This document shows, one piece after another, positions 1-8,334 of a DNA stretch of 64,000 nt (position 1 is its first letter; each line of letters starts with the position of its first letter). Below the pieces are notes generated by a model. It was not told where the DNA came from, searched no databases, and saw only the letters and a program-made list of their open reading frames with translations. Source of the stretch: Acidimicrobium ferrooxidans. Its GTDB lineage: Bacteria > Actinomycetota > Geothermincolia > Fen-727 > Anoxymicrobiaceae. The stretch covers positions 941,779 to 1,005,778 of the forward strand of contig DYIU01000001.1 of assembly GCA_020723485.1 (NCBI GenBank). The letters are read 5' to 3'. The translations under genes and the position numbers were made by a program.

Positions 1-2
1 CG

Positions 3-350
3 TGGCTCAGGGAGAAGAACCGGTGCCCCGGCTGCAGGGGCGACGACGCTGTCAAGGCCAGGTCATGCGTCAGCTGCATAATCAAGAACTGCGACGTCCT
101 CAGGGAATCCGGCGCGAAGTACTGCTCGACCAGGTGCGAGAAGTTCCCGTGCAAGAGACTGCGGGACCTGGACAAGAGATACAGAACGAAATACCACATG
201 AGCATGCTCGAGAACCTGGAAGACATCGAAGAGCTGGGCATAAGGGCATTCGTCAGGAATGAGAAGGAGAGGTGGGCCTGCCCGGAGTGCGGCGGGATCA
301 TCTGCGTCCACAGGGGCGCCTGCTCCAGTTGTGGACGCACGGCGTATTGA
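3..350 (+). CDS. DUF3795-type cysteine-rich protein, 5' partial
   Basis: The reading frame is open from the left window edge (first full codon at base 3) and ends at TGA 348-350, so only the last 115 residues are visible. They hold many paired cysteines: a CPGC pair near the start, then CVSC, CSTRC and FPC, and a C-terminal CPEC followed by CSSC. This spacing resembles the DUF3795 family of small cysteine-rich proteins, which presumably bind metal and whose function is not established. It ends directly against the stop codon of the arabinofuranosidase on the other strand, with no gap. A second DUF3795-like gene lies at 42760-43203. An ATG-initiated frame over the same bases is arginine-rich nonsense and was rejected. 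Confidence 0.75.
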   Translation, partial: WLREKNRCPGCRGDDAVKARSCVSCIIKNCDVLRESGAKYCSTRCEKFPCKRLRDLDKRYRTKYHMSMLENLEDIEELGIRAFVRNEKERWACPECGGIICVHRGACSSCGRTAY

Positions 351-1877
351 TCAGCCCTTGAGCACGAGTGCAGTTGCAGAGTGCGCGGGGAAGCGATAGC
401 GGGGCAGGACATCTCCGGCGTCGACCGTCGTCCGGCTCACGCTCACGACCTCGTCATCGTCAAAGGTGTTCTCGGCAAGGGCGTGAGGGCCGCGGAGGCA
501 GTGAAGGTCGACCTCGCCGGCGGGTTCGAACCCCTCCAGCGATATCTCAGCCTCGATGTCGTCGGTGAAATCCCTGTTTATCACAAAGACGGTCACGGTA
601 CTGCCGTCGGAACTCGACGTGGCGGAGCAATCGAGCAACGGCACCTCGTTCAGTGGAGGTATTCTGCCCAGCCTGGGAGTGTCGAAGGAGCCACAGGAGA
701 CATGTGAGCGGATGCTCCGCGGCCCGGCCAGGCGCCCGTACATCCAGAACGGGTAGTAGAGCGCGGTGCGGAAGACGCGGGGCCCCGAGACCCTTATCAG
801 GCCCAGCATGTTGACCAGCATCGACACGTTGGCCATCTTCAGGAAGTCGGCGCACCTGTGGAAGGCGTGGAACATCCCGCAGGTGAACAGCGCGTCTCGC
901 AGGGTCCAGCGGGCATTGAGGACCTGCGACGGCTTCCACCAGAGGTTCCATTCGTCGAGCGTGACCTTGACGTTACTGCCGGCCCCCATCACCGACTCGA
1001 TATCGGAGGCCGCGCTCCTCAGCACCCCCTCGCATTCAATCGGTGAAGCGACTACGGCCTTGAACATCCCTTCAGCCCCTGAAAGGCGCCGCTGCAGTGC
1101 GACGAGCGGAGCGGTCTCGATTGAAGGAAAGTATATGTGAATAGACAGCAGGTCTATCTCGGCACCGGCGACCTCCAGCACCTTACGGTTCCAGTTCTCA
1201 TCGAGAAAAGACGGGGCGCCGACGGCTACACACTCGAGGCCTCCGTCCACTTCAGCCATCGCCCGCCGGTATTCGAGGTACCTTGCCGCGTACTCACCGG
1301 CGCCGAGGTGGCCCGGGGCCCAGCCGCCGTACATCTCGTTCCCGATGCCCCATGTCCTGACCCCATAGGGCTGCTCCCGGCCATAAGAAGAGCGCAGCCC
1401 GCCCCCCACTGTCTCAGCCGGGCCGTTCATGTACTCAACCCAGGCGGCGGCCTCATCCGGGGTGCCCGTCCCCAGGTTGACGTTCACGTACGGTCTCGCG
1501 CCCACACTCTCGGCGAATGCCATGAACTCGTCGCTGCCGAAGGCGTGGGGGTCCAGCACGCGGGTCGCCGGGCCGAGGCGCGACCAGTAGCGGTTCCGGT
1601 TGAGCGGCCTCGAGCGCAAGGGGCCCACGCCGTCGCGCCAGTGGTAGGTATCGGCGTAGAGCCCGCCCGGCCACCTGACGACCGGAGGCTCCAGCTCGGA
1701 TACCAGCCGGACCACGTCTTCGTTGACGTGCCAGGGACCGCGCGGGTCCCCGGGCCTCTCGTTCCGGAGAAGCCCGCCGTAGATGCACCGGGCCATGTTC
1801 TCGATGAAGTGACCGTAAACAGCCGGGTCGATATCTCCGGTTACGTCTCGCGCGTCTACCTCGATCGCAGCTTTCAT
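351..1877 (-). CDS. abfA: Alpha-L-arabinofuranosidase, GH51 family
   Basis: The 508-residue product has the length and motifs of intracellular GH51 exo-arabinofuranosidases, which release terminal L-arabinose from plant polysaccharides and oligosaccharides. The predicted acid/base Glu is residue 181 in WGIGNEMYG, and the nucleophile Glu is residue 309 in LDEWNLW. The N-terminus runs straight into the TIM barrel (YGHFIENMARCIYGG) with no signal peptide, so it probably acts on imported oligosaccharides. The ATG is preceded by a GAGGAGG-type ribosome-binding site. No sugar transporter lies next to it; the gene is transcribed divergently from the FabH-like gene. Family assignment is firm, substrate is inferred. 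Confidence 0.92.
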   Translation of the reverse strand: MKAAIEVDARDVTGDIDPAVYGHFIENMARCIYGGLLRNERPGDPRGPWHVNEDVVRLVSELEPPVVRWPGGLYADTYHWRDGVGPLRSRPLNRNRYWSRLGPATRVLDPHAFGSDEFMAFAESVGARPYVNVNLGTGTPDEAAAWVEYMNGPAETVGGGLRSSYGREQPYGVRTWGIGNEMYGGWAPGHLGAGEYAARYLEYRRAMAEVDGGLECVAVGAPSFLDENWNRKVLEVAGAEIDLLSIHIYFPSIETAPLVALQRRLSGAEGMFKAVVASPIECEGVLRSAASDIESVMGAGSNVKVTLDEWNLWWKPSQVLNARWTLRDALFTCGMFHAFHRCADFLKMANVSMLVNMLGLIRVSGPRVFRTALYYPFWMYGRLAGPRSIRSHVSCGSFDTPRLGRIPPLNEVPLLDCSATSSSDGSTVTVFVINRDFTDDIEAEISLEGFEPAGEVDLHCLRGPHALAENTFDDDEVVSVSRTTVDAGDVLPRYRFPAHSATALVLKG

Positions 1878-2014
1878 TGCTGATAGTCCTCCTCAGGCCG
1901 GTCACCGATGCCGGCATCCCGTGCGTCAATTATCATCCGGCCGGGGACAGCGATACAAGGAGCCGCTCGTTTTTGCTATGGTTATGGTGCGCGCTAAACG
2001 GGGGAGGGGCGAAA

Positions 2015-3010
2015 ATGTCATATCCGCAGCCGTTGAAGATCGTCGGTGTAGGACATTATCTTCCGAAAAGGGTCGTTACCAGCGCCGAGATCGAGCGGGA
2101 GTACGGCTACGAGGAAGGCTGGATAGAGAGGAAGCAAGGCGTTACCGAGCGCCGGTGGGTCGTTGACGAGACGGCCTCCTTCATGGCCGCGGAGGCCGCG
2201 AAGGAAGCAGTCGCGGACGCCGGCATGGAGCTCGGCGACCTCGACCTGATAATGAACGCTTCAGGCACCCCCGATCAGCTCATTCCTGATGGCGCGTGCC
2301 TCATCCAGCGGGAGCTGGGCCTCGGCAGCTCCGGCAACGCCTGCATGTCGGTCCACACAACGTGTTTGAGCTTTCTCAACGGCCTCCACCTGAGCTCCAA
2401 CCTGATCGCGAGCGGAGACTACGAACGCGTCCTGCTTGTCTCTTCTGACATCACCTCGAGGAACCTCAATTTCGCGCACCCGGAGAGCAGCACCCTCTTC
2501 GGCGACCTGGCGGCGGCGGCCGTCCTGACCAGGACGCCAGAAGGCGAGGAGAGCTGCGTCCACGCAGCCAGTTTCGCGACGTACGGCGACGGGGCCGAGT
2601 ACACCCAGATACCGGGTGGCGGGACCCGTATGAATCCCATACTGCCGGAGAGGAAGAAAGAGGATTACTACTTCTTCATGGACGGCCCGGCGGTCCTCAA
2701 GTGGGCGCTCAAGTACGCGGCCGAGTTCATGGAGTCGCTGCGGCCCGGCCTCTCTCAAGGGCTGGGAGACATAAAGCTCGTCGTGCCACACCAGGCGAGC
2801 AAGGTGGCGCTCGACGCCCACAGCGCGTTCGGGATACCCCAGGAACAAGTCGTGAGGACCATCGACAAGGTCGGCAACTGCGTCGCCGCTTCACTGCCGT
2901 ACGCGCTATACACGGCGATCAAGACCGGGCGGCTGGTCCGAGGCGACAAGGTCCTTCTGGCGGGCACGGGCGCCGGCCTCAACTTCGGCGGGATGATCCT
3001 CACGTATTGA
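2015..3010 (+). CDS. 3-oxoacyl-ACP synthase III (FabH-like ketosynthase)
   Basis: This 331-residue protein is a type III ketoacyl synthase, the thiolase-fold family that condenses an acyl-CoA starter with malonyl-ACP. The catalytic triad is visible: Cys117 (VHTTCLSF), His259 (VVPHQASK) and Asn288 (KVGNCVAAS). The C-terminal GTGAGLNFGGMIL glycine motif is also present. I start it at ATG 2015 because GGGGAGGGGC lies just upstream; an upstream in-frame extension of 46 residues has no family similarity. It stands alone rather than in a fab cluster, so it may serve a specialised lipid or secondary product instead of housekeeping synthesis. It runs toward the toxin-antitoxin pair. Confidence 0.88.
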   Translation: MSYPQPLKIVGVGHYLPKRVVTSAEIEREYGYEEGWIERKQGVTERRWVVDETASFMAAEAAKEAVADAGMELGDLDLIMNASGTPDQLIPDGACLIQRELGLGSSGNACMSVHTTCLSFLNGLHLSSNLIASGDYERVLLVSSDITSRNLNFAHPESSTLFGDLAAAAVLTRTPEGEESCVHAASFATYGDGAEYTQIPGGGTRMNPILPERKKEDYYFFMDGPAVLKWALKYAAEFMESLRPGLSQGLGDIKLVVPHQASKVALDAHSAFGIPQEQVVRTIDKVGNCVAASLPYALYTAIKTGRLVRGDKVLLAGTGAGLNFGGMILTY

Positions 3011-3066
3011 GAGCGGCTGTTACCCGCACAGCTGCAGGGTCACTGATTCACTCGGCGAGTGCCTGC

Positions 3067-3522
3067 TCAGGATTTCCGCCGTTCGAGGATATCGAGTAGT
3101 TGAGCGGGGGAGCAGATACTCAAGCCTGACTTCAGAAGTGAGTCGTTCTTGAGGAAATGGCTGTCGCCCGTGACAAGGAAATCCGACTCAGCCCGTACCG
3201 CGGCAGCCATGATCGAAGCATCCCCCGTACTCAGAGCACCGGTCCACCTGCGGCAATCTCCAGGCTCTGGATCGCTGACCACGGACATGGGGGAGTTCAA
3301 CAGGAACTCACGGAGGGCGGGCAGCGCCTGCGGCAGCTTCTTGCTGAAGGTGCGGACGACTTCTTCGAGGATCTGCGAGGAGACCACCACTTCGATCCTG
3401 CCGTCCAGCATCAGCTCCAGGATTGTGCCGGGCGCGCCTCCGGGGGAGTGGAGACCGGAGAATATCACGTTGCTGTCAAGGAAGACGAGCGGAGGCCTAC
3501 CCTTGCTTGCCGCCGCGCCCAC
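3067..3522 (-). CDS. PIN-domain ribonuclease toxin (VapC-like)
   Basis: This 151-residue protein has the PIN-fold acidic residues expected of a metal-dependent RNase: Asp in LDSNVIF near the N-terminus, Glu in ILEEVVR, Asp in STGDASI and Asp in VTGDSHFL. Such proteins are usually the toxin half of type II toxin-antitoxin modules. Its GTG start overlaps the last 26 bases of the upstream AbrB-type gene, the usual sign of translational coupling in an antitoxin-toxin operon. The target RNA cannot be told from sequence. A start a few codons downstream is possible because there is no strong ribosome-binding site within the overlapping antitoxin gene. Confidence 0.85.
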   Translation of the reverse strand: MGAAASKGRPPLVFLDSNVIFSGLHSPGGAPGTILELMLDGRIEVVVSSQILEEVVRTFSKKLPQALPALREFLLNSPMSVVSDPEPGDCRRWTGALSTGDASIMAAAVRAESDFLVTGDSHFLKNDSLLKSGLSICSPAQLLDILERRKS

Positions 3523-3778
3523 GGGCGATCTCCTGCCTTGACCTGCGCGCTTCCTTCAGCATCTCTTCTTCCGTGACGCCGTAACGCTCGAATGTCTCGC
3601 GGATCTCGCTCAGCGCGTCCAGCGCTATTCGCTTCCGGGGTGTCGCCTTGAGCACCGAGCCCTCCACAACGAGTTCGAGCACATCGCCCGGACCTATCCC
3701 GAGCTGTTCGCAGACTTTGCTCGGAATCGTCAGCTGGCGCTTGGGGCGTACAACTACGCTTGTACTCTTTGAAGACAC
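3497..3778 (-). CDS. AbrB/MazE-type DNA-binding antitoxin
   Basis: The 93-residue product begins with a swapped-hairpin AbrB/SpoVT domain (VVVRPKRQLTIPSKVCEQLGIGPGDVLEL, residues about 8-36). A charged helical tail probably binds and neutralises the PIN toxin encoded next. It starts at GTG 3778, preceded by an AGGAGG ribosome-binding site that overlaps a palindrome at 3790-3817. That arrangement fits negative autoregulation by the antitoxin alone or with its toxin. Pairing of an AbrB-fold antitoxin with a PIN toxin is common in bacteria. Role inferred from fold and position. Confidence 0.87.
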   Translation of the reverse strand: MSSKSTSVVVRPKRQLTIPSKVCEQLGIGPGDVLELVVEGSVLKATPRKRIALDALSEIRETFERYGVTEEEMLKEARRSRQEIARGRGGKQG

Positions 3779-3789
3779 CGGGCTCGCCT

Positions 3790-3817
3790 CCTACGTAGGA
3801 CGTCGGATATCCTACGT
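3790..3817 (-). promoter_or_regulatory. Palindromic operator candidate of the toxin-antitoxin pair
   Basis: CCTACGTAGG (3790-3799) is a perfect 10-base palindrome, and CCTACGT recurs at 3811-3817 next to GGATATCC. Read on the minus strand, ACGTAGGA and TCCTACGT form an inverted repeat that runs into the AGGAGG ribosome-binding site of the antitoxin. AbrB-type antitoxins commonly bind such sites and repress their own operon. That link is inference. Confidence 0.55.
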
Positions 3818-3884
3818 CCCATGATGAGGTATCCACGCGCCGCCGTCAACATCGGTTATCCGCGAGGCGGGCTCCCGAAATGAT

Positions 3885-3910
3885 GAGCCGGGGCTCTCGG
3901 GCCCCGGCTC
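3885..3910 (-). terminator. Hairpin downstream of the SDR gene
   Basis: GAGCCGGGGC (3885-3894) and GCCCCGGCTC (3901-3910) form a perfect 10-bp stem with a 6-base loop, 44 bases past the stop of the minus-strand SDR gene. On the minus strand it is followed by ATCATTTCGG, a weak T tract, so termination is plausible but not classic. Confidence 0.55.
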
Positions 3911-3953
3911 AATGCGGCCTGGTGGGCCGCCGGCATGAAAGTCGCTTGAGGAA

Positions 3954-4865
3954 TCAGTCGAACTTCATCTTCGAGAACACGTAGGCCGACTGCTCGGTGA
4001 CGGACCCGTATTCCCTGCCTCCCTCGAGGCTCTTGATGGTCTCGATCTGGGCCGCCACGTCCTCCATGGAGGGGCTGGTCTCCGGGTCGAGGAAGATGCC
4101 GGGCCCCTCGACGATGGCCGAGCGGCTGAAGTAACCGGCCCCGGCCATGAACAACATGCCTGTGACGTCGCACCCCTCAGAGGCCATCCACCCGACGATA
4201 GGAGCAACGTACTCGGGCTTCAGCTTCTCGACCACGTTGGGCGGCAGGACCGTCGCTGTCATGCGGGTGCCCGCCTGCGGGACTATGACGTTTGCCAGGA
4301 TGTTGTACTTGAAACCCTCCTGCTTGACACAGTTGGTCAGGCCCACGATGCCCATCTTGGCCGCGCCGTAGTTTGTCTGACCGAAGTTGCCGTAGACGCC
4401 CGTGCCGGACGCCGTCGAGACTATCCTGCCGTAGGAGGCCTCGCGCATGTGCGGGAACGCCGCCTTGGTGCAGAAGAACGTGCCGTCGAGGTGCACCGAG
4501 CGCACCAGCTCGTAGTCCTCGATGCTCATCTTCTGGAGGCTCTTGTCGCGCAGGATGCCCGCGTTGTTTATCAGGATGTCGATCTTGCCGAAGCTGTCGA
4601 CAGCGGTCTGGACTATCTTCTGGGCGCTCTCCCAGTCGGAGACGCTGTCGTAGTTGGGGACCGCCTCGCCCCCGGCCGCTTTTATCTCGTCCACGACGCT
4701 CTGGGCGGGGGTGTTGTCGCCGCCTACACCGTCGACGGAACCTCCGAGGTCGTTCACTACCACCTTTGCACCCCGGCTGCCCAGCAGAAGGGCGTAAGCC
4801 CGCCCGAGCCCGCCGCCTGCCCCGGTGATCACCGCGACCCTGTCGTCAAACCTTATCTCCGCCAT
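3954..4865 (-). CDS. Short-chain dehydrogenase, HSD17B4/multifunctional-enzyme-2-like
   Basis: This 303-residue SDR has the nucleotide-binding TGAGGGLG (14-21), the NNAG motif (100-103) and the catalytic Ser150/Ser153, Tyr166 and Lys170. The sequence around VNDLGGSVDGVGGD resembles the dehydrogenase domain of peroxisomal multifunctional enzyme type 2, which oxidises 3-hydroxyacyl-CoA. A role in acyl-CoA beta-oxidation or a related hydroxyacyl conversion is therefore likely. The C-terminal part (after about residue 230) is longer than in minimal SDRs, as in that subgroup. The ATG has an AAGGAGAT ribosome-binding site. It is monocistronic, divergent from plsC and followed by a hairpin. Confidence 0.85.
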   Translation of the reverse strand: MAEIRFDDRVAVITGAGGGLGRAYALLLGSRGAKVVVNDLGGSVDGVGGDNTPAQSVVDEIKAAGGEAVPNYDSVSDWESAQKIVQTAVDSFGKIDILINNAGILRDKSLQKMSIEDYELVRSVHLDGTFFCTKAAFPHMREASYGRIVSTASGTGVYGNFGQTNYGAAKMGIVGLTNCVKQEGFKYNILANVIVPQAGTRMTATVLPPNVVEKLKPEYVAPIVGWMASEGCDVTGMLFMAGAGYFSRSAIVEGPGIFLDPETSPSMEDVAAQIETIKSLEGGREYGSVTEQSAYVFSKMKFD

Positions 4866-5033
4866 TTTGTATCTCCTTTCCCCTTAGAGACTGACGGTTC
4901 ACGCGTGAGAGCCACGCGTTGAGTGCCCCTGTATCCTATTACGTCCGCGCGTCAATATGAAGATGACGGTTCCAGAGCCCGCTTAGCTGTCGTAGAATCA
5001 TCATGTCGGCAGTGGCCCGGGGGAGGAAGAGCG

Positions 5034-5810
5034 GTGAAAGACCCTGCCGTAAAGGTGCCGAAAACGCACAGGATACTGCGGCTGCTGTACAAGCCATACA
5101 AGTACCTGGTGTACGCCCCGCTTCTAGGTCTCTCCACGTGCCTGTTCGTGGGGATGGGCGTAGTGATGCTGCCGTTCACCGGCGACCTGGTGGTGAACAG
5201 GACTGTGCTCGTCTGGTGGGCACGGTTCAACTGCTTCATGGTGCCGATGAGAGCAACTGTGATGGGTAGGGAGCATATCGAGAGGGGCCGGTCATACATA
5301 ATCGTCTCCAACCATCAGAGCCTCCTGGACAGCATCCTGCTGGTAGCCCAGCTGAAAACGGACATCAAGTGGGTCATGAAGAACGAGCTGCGGAAGGTGC
5401 CGGTGTTCGGTTACGCGGCCGAGAAGGGCGGCCAGATATTGATCGACCGGTCCAACCACAAAGCGGCGTACGAGTCACTCGAGCGGGCCCGGGACAAGCT
5501 CGCGGGTGGCACTTCGATAATGGTGCTTCCCGAGGGGACCAGGAGCCGTACGGGCCGGATGGGGGAGTTCAAAAAGGGCGCGTTCTGGCTTGCGTTGAAC
5601 CTCCGGCTCCCGGTACTGCCCGTCACCATCAGCGGGACCAGGGAGGTGCTGCCACCCGATACTCTCGACCTGTTCCCGGGAAGGGTTCGGATGGTGATTC
5701 ACGAACCGGTGGACATCGGGGCCTACGACGAGAGCTCGATGGACAGGCTTATCTCCGACGTAAGAGGCATCATCCAGCGCGGGCTGGGCGAGAGCGTGGG
5801 CTCGCGGTAA
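5034..5810 (+). CDS. plsC: 1-acyl-sn-glycerol-3-phosphate acyltransferase (PlsC family)
   Basis: The 258-residue membrane-associated enzyme carries the acyltransferase motifs NHQSLLD (His94, Asp99) and LPEGTRS (167-171), which define the glycerophosphate acyltransferase family. PlsC makes phosphatidic acid by acylating lysophosphatidate at the cytoplasmic membrane. A hydrophobic segment at about 25-48 would anchor it. I use GTG 5034, which follows GGGGGAGGAAGAGC; the 37-residue upstream extension in the same frame has no family character. The next gene, a DUF1295 membrane protein, starts 12 bases later and is probably co-transcribed, suggesting a lipid-related pair. Confidence 0.9.
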   Translation: MKDPAVKVPKTHRILRLLYKPYKYLVYAPLLGLSTCLFVGMGVVMLPFTGDLVVNRTVLVWWARFNCFMVPMRATVMGREHIERGRSYIIVSNHQSLLDSILLVAQLKTDIKWVMKNELRKVPVFGYAAEKGGQILIDRSNHKAAYESLERARDKLAGGTSIMVLPEGTRSRTGRMGEFKKGAFWLALNLRLPVLPVTISGTREVLPPDTLDLFPGRVRMVIHEPVDIGAYDESSMDRLISDVRGIIQRGLGESVGSR

Positions 5811-5822
5811 AGGGGAGGCGGA

Positions 5823-6602
5823 ATGGAGATCCTGCAGACAGTCGGCTGGTGCGCGCTGATAGCTTTCTGCTACATGACCGCGCTGTTCGTCATCGCGATG
5901 ATACGCAAGGACAACAGCGTGGCGGACGTGGCCTGGGGCCCCGGGTTCATAGTGGTGTCGTGGGGCGCGCTGGTCATCAACGGGAACTACAATCCCACCC
6001 AGTTCCTGGTCGCGGGCCTGGTGACCGTGTGGGGATTGAGGCTTGCCATACGCATCTTCCGTCGCAACCGCGGCAAGGGCGAGGACCCTCGCTACGCGAA
6101 GTGGCGGGAGGACTGGGGCAAGTGGTTCGTCCTTCGGAGCTACCTCCAGGTCTTCATAATCCAGGGCTTCGTACTGCTGCTGAACATCACTCCCGTAATG
6201 CTCATAATGGCCTCCACCGAGGAGGGGTTCGCCTGGATCGGGTATGTCGGCCTGGCGGTCTGGTGCGTGGGCTTCCTGTTCGAGTCGCTCGGAGATTACC
6301 AGCTCGACAGCTTCCTGAAGAAGCCCGAGAACCGTGGGACGATTATCGACGTTGGCCTCTGGAGATATACCAGGCACCCCAACTACTTCGGTGAGATAAC
6401 CATGTGGTGGGCGATATTCATCATCGCACTGGGAGTCCCGTGGGGCTGGGTAGGCGTCATTGGCCCAATCGCCATAACCAGCACCATCCTTTTCGTCTCG
6501 GGGATCCCGATGACCGAGAAGCTTATGGAAAAGACCCCCGGGTGGGACGAGTATAAGAGGAAGACCAGCGCGCTGATACCCTGGTTCCCTGAGAAGACCT
6601 GA
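5823..6602 (+). CDS. DUF1295 / steroid 5-alpha-reductase-fold membrane protein
   Basis: This 259-residue protein has about six hydrophobic helices and the DUF1295 signature: an N-terminal KDNSVADVAWGPGF and a C-terminal GLWRYTRHPNYFGEITMWW. The second motif is the conserved YTRHPNYFGE of the 5-alpha-reductase/isoprenylcysteine methyltransferase-like fold, which binds NADPH or S-adenosylmethionine in characterised relatives. The actual substrate of DUF1295 proteins is not known. It follows plsC by 12 bases, so a lipid-related reaction is a reasonable inference. The downstream DUF2177 gene converges on it with six bases between stops. Confidence 0.85.
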   Translation: MEILQTVGWCALIAFCYMTALFVIAMIRKDNSVADVAWGPGFIVVSWGALVINGNYNPTQFLVAGLVTVWGLRLAIRIFRRNRGKGEDPRYAKWREDWGKWFVLRSYLQVFIIQGFVLLLNITPVMLIMASTEEGFAWIGYVGLAVWCVGFLFESLGDYQLDSFLKKPENRGTIIDVGLWRYTRHPNYFGEITMWWAIFIIALGVPWGWVGVIGPIAITSTILFVSGIPMTEKLMEKTPGWDEYKRKTSALIPWFPEKT

Positions 6603-6608
6603 TCCCGG

Positions 6609-7013
6609 CTATACGATCAGGCGGGTCAGCGCGGTTGAAATGATGCAGACGACACCCGTGAGAAGCGAACCCCATGCCAGGTCCACCACGGTGAGCAGAG
6701 TGGGCCACGTCTTGAGCGACGCCTGGTTGGTGAGGTCGTACGTCCCGTAGGCGACCAGGCCGAGCAGCGCTCCCAGCAGGAACACCACCAGGTAGCCCTT
6801 GTCATCGTTCACCGCGGGCACGACTACGAGGAGCGATGCGCCGAGCGCGTATATGAGATAGAAGATGACGGCCGGCACCGCGCGGGGTGACTCGGCCATC
6901 AGTTCCCCGATTCGCGGCTTGTACAGGCGTTTCGACATCGTGACAAGCCAGACTGCGTCGATGGCGAGCATCGCTACCAGGAAAAATACGTACCCCAGGA
7001 TGAATGTCTTCAT
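6609..7013 (-). CDS. DUF2177 family membrane protein
   Basis: The 134-residue product is nearly all membrane: four predicted helices, starting with FILGYVFFLVAMLAIDAVWL. The motifs IDAVWL near the N-terminus and YGTYDLTNQA at about 94-103 are characteristic of DUF2177, a family of small integral membrane proteins with unknown function. Length fits the family. It is a single-gene unit transcribed divergently from the zinc-ribbon gene at 7070. Confidence 0.85.
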   Translation of the reverse strand: MKTFILGYVFFLVAMLAIDAVWLVTMSKRLYKPRIGELMAESPRAVPAVIFYLIYALGASLLVVVPAVNDDKGYLVVFLLGALLGLVAYGTYDLTNQASLKTWPTLLTVVDLAWGSLLTGVVCIISTALTRLIV

Positions 7014-7069
7014 ATGGGCGATTTTATTAGATAATCTTGTGCAATAACAGAACCGAGGAGGGAATCCAG

Positions 7070-7555
7070 ATGCCGGAGCATGAAACCTCTACAACCTACA
7101 TGGCGCCCGCGGGGGCCGTCTTCAACGCGGCGGCCCAGGCGGTGCAGAACCTGTCGGGCTGGAAGCTCAAGGAGGTCAACCAGCACGGTTGGTACATTAT
7201 CGCCGCGGTGAGCTTCAACTTCTGGTCGTATGGTGAGAACATCACTATCCAGGTGAGTGAGCCTTCGCCTGGGCGCCCCGCAGTCACCGCTTCGTCTTCA
7301 TCCGTCTTTGCGCTCATTGATTTCGGAAAGAACAAGCGCAACATCAACAGATTCTTCGCCGAGGTGCAGAACGTCCTCGCGCAGGCTGGCTATCCTCAGG
7401 CAGCCGCCCCACCGGAGGGACAGCCCCAACAGCAGGCCCAGGCGCCTGCTCGGGGGCAGGCGCCATCCGGCACCTTCTGCACCAACTGCGGTGTCGAGCT
7501 CAGGCCCGGCGCGAGGTTCTGCACCAACTGCGGACAACAGATGCCCGGCCAGTGA
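7070..7555 (+). CDS. Zinc-ribbon protein of unknown function
   Basis: This 161-residue protein has a compact N-terminal region (about 1-100), a Pro/Gln/Ala-rich linker (about 105-135) and a C-terminal double zinc ribbon with two FCTNCG motifs spaced by 12 residues. The N-terminal region (GWYIIAAVSFNFWSYGENITIQV) may be a small beta domain; I do not recognise it. The ATG is preceded by GAGGAGGG, which decides against an upstream in-frame ATG at 7037. Zinc ribbons of this type usually mediate protein contacts. A related ribbon is at the N-terminus of the protein at 56973-57875. Confidence 0.8.
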   Translation: MPEHETSTTYMAPAGAVFNAAAQAVQNLSGWKLKEVNQHGWYIIAAVSFNFWSYGENITIQVSEPSPGRPAVTASSSSVFALIDFGKNKRNINRFFAEVQNVLAQAGYPQAAAPPEGQPQQQAQAPARGQAPSGTFCTNCGVELRPGARFCTNCGQQMPGQ

Positions 7556-7577
7556 GCGCAACATCCGCTGTTGCGCT

Positions 7578-8183
7578 TCAAGCCTTCTGAAAGCCGCTTT
7601 TCAGCAGGGCGAAGATCGGCCTGCCTCTGGCAACAAGGTCGAACGCGCCGTTCGCAAGGCACCATTCGTAAACCAGGCCGCGCCAGCAGGCGATAACCGA
7701 ATCCGCGAGCTCCGCAGAGCTCATGTCGTCCCGTATATACTCACCCCGGCCGTCGGCGATGAGGCCTTCCACTATCCTGAAGACAGGCCTGGTCCTGGAG
7801 GAGATATAGGGCTCCTTTCTCGAAGGCCCTATCTCCGAGTGGAAAACGACCTTGACGACCTTTACGCCCATCCGCTCGATGTACTCGAGCGAGGAGACCC
7901 AGAATCTTTCAAGCCGTTCGACGCCTTGTTCGAGCGGCTCGATCTCAGTGAGCAATTCCGTGTAATGCTCGTCTATCTTGACGAACTCCTCGAGGAGCAC
8001 CTGGTCCTTTGACTTGAAGTGTGTGTAGAAGGCCCCCTTGGACATGCCGACCTCTCGGCAGATGTCGTCGACAGTCACGCTGTCGTATCCCTGCCTGTCG
8101 AACAGCGTTACGGCGGCCTCGAAAATCCTGTGTCGGGTCTCGAGCGCCTGTTCTTTCCGGGCGGTCAGCTTCACCTCGGTCAT
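7578..8183 (-). CDS. TetR/AcrR family transcriptional regulator
   Basis: The 201-residue protein has a TetR DNA-binding domain at about 12-60, with the recognition helix in VDDICREVGMSKGAFYTHFKSK, followed by a variable ligand-binding helical domain. ATG 8183 has a strong GGAGGATGGAG ribosome-binding site. It is divergent from the metallo-hydrolase gene at 8335. A 29-base imperfect palindrome (8242-8270) in the shared 150-base intergenic region is a natural operator. It may therefore control both itself and the metallo-hydrolase/selenoprotein pair. The effector is unknown. Confidence 0.9.
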   Translation of the reverse strand: MTEVKLTARKEQALETRHRIFEAAVTLFDRQGYDSVTVDDICREVGMSKGAFYTHFKSKDQVLLEEFVKIDEHYTELLTEIEPLEQGVERLERFWVSSLEYIERMGVKVVKVVFHSEIGPSRKEPYISSRTRPVFRIVEGLIADGRGEYIRDDMSSAELADSVIACWRGLVYEWCLANGAFDLVARGRPIFALLKSGFQKA

Positions 8184-8241
8184 TGAACTCCATCCTCCGT
8201 TGAGGTTGACTTCCGCATGCTCACCAGTCTATCATCCTTTC

Positions 8242-8270
8242 ACATACCAGAGTCGGTGACTAGAGTATGT
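8242..8270. promoter_or_regulatory. Operator-like palindrome between tetR and the metallo-hydrolase gene
   Basis: ACATACCAGAGTC (8242-8254) and GACTAGAGTATGT (8258-8270) form an inverted repeat with 10 of 13 positions matched around a 3-base centre. It lies between divergent start codons at 8183 and 8335, a usual place for TetR binding. Function inferred. Confidence 0.5.
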
Positions 8271-8334
8271 CAAATCTGAGCTGAGAATTCAAGTGCGTTC
8301 CGGCTGCGGAGAGCCGGGGCCGGGGGTGAAGAGT

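Noticed and set aside
2-262. ATG-less-frame rival at the left edge starting MAQGEEPVPRL
   Set aside because: Arg/Gln-rich with no pattern, while the frame beginning at base 3 shows regular Cys pairs through to its stop.
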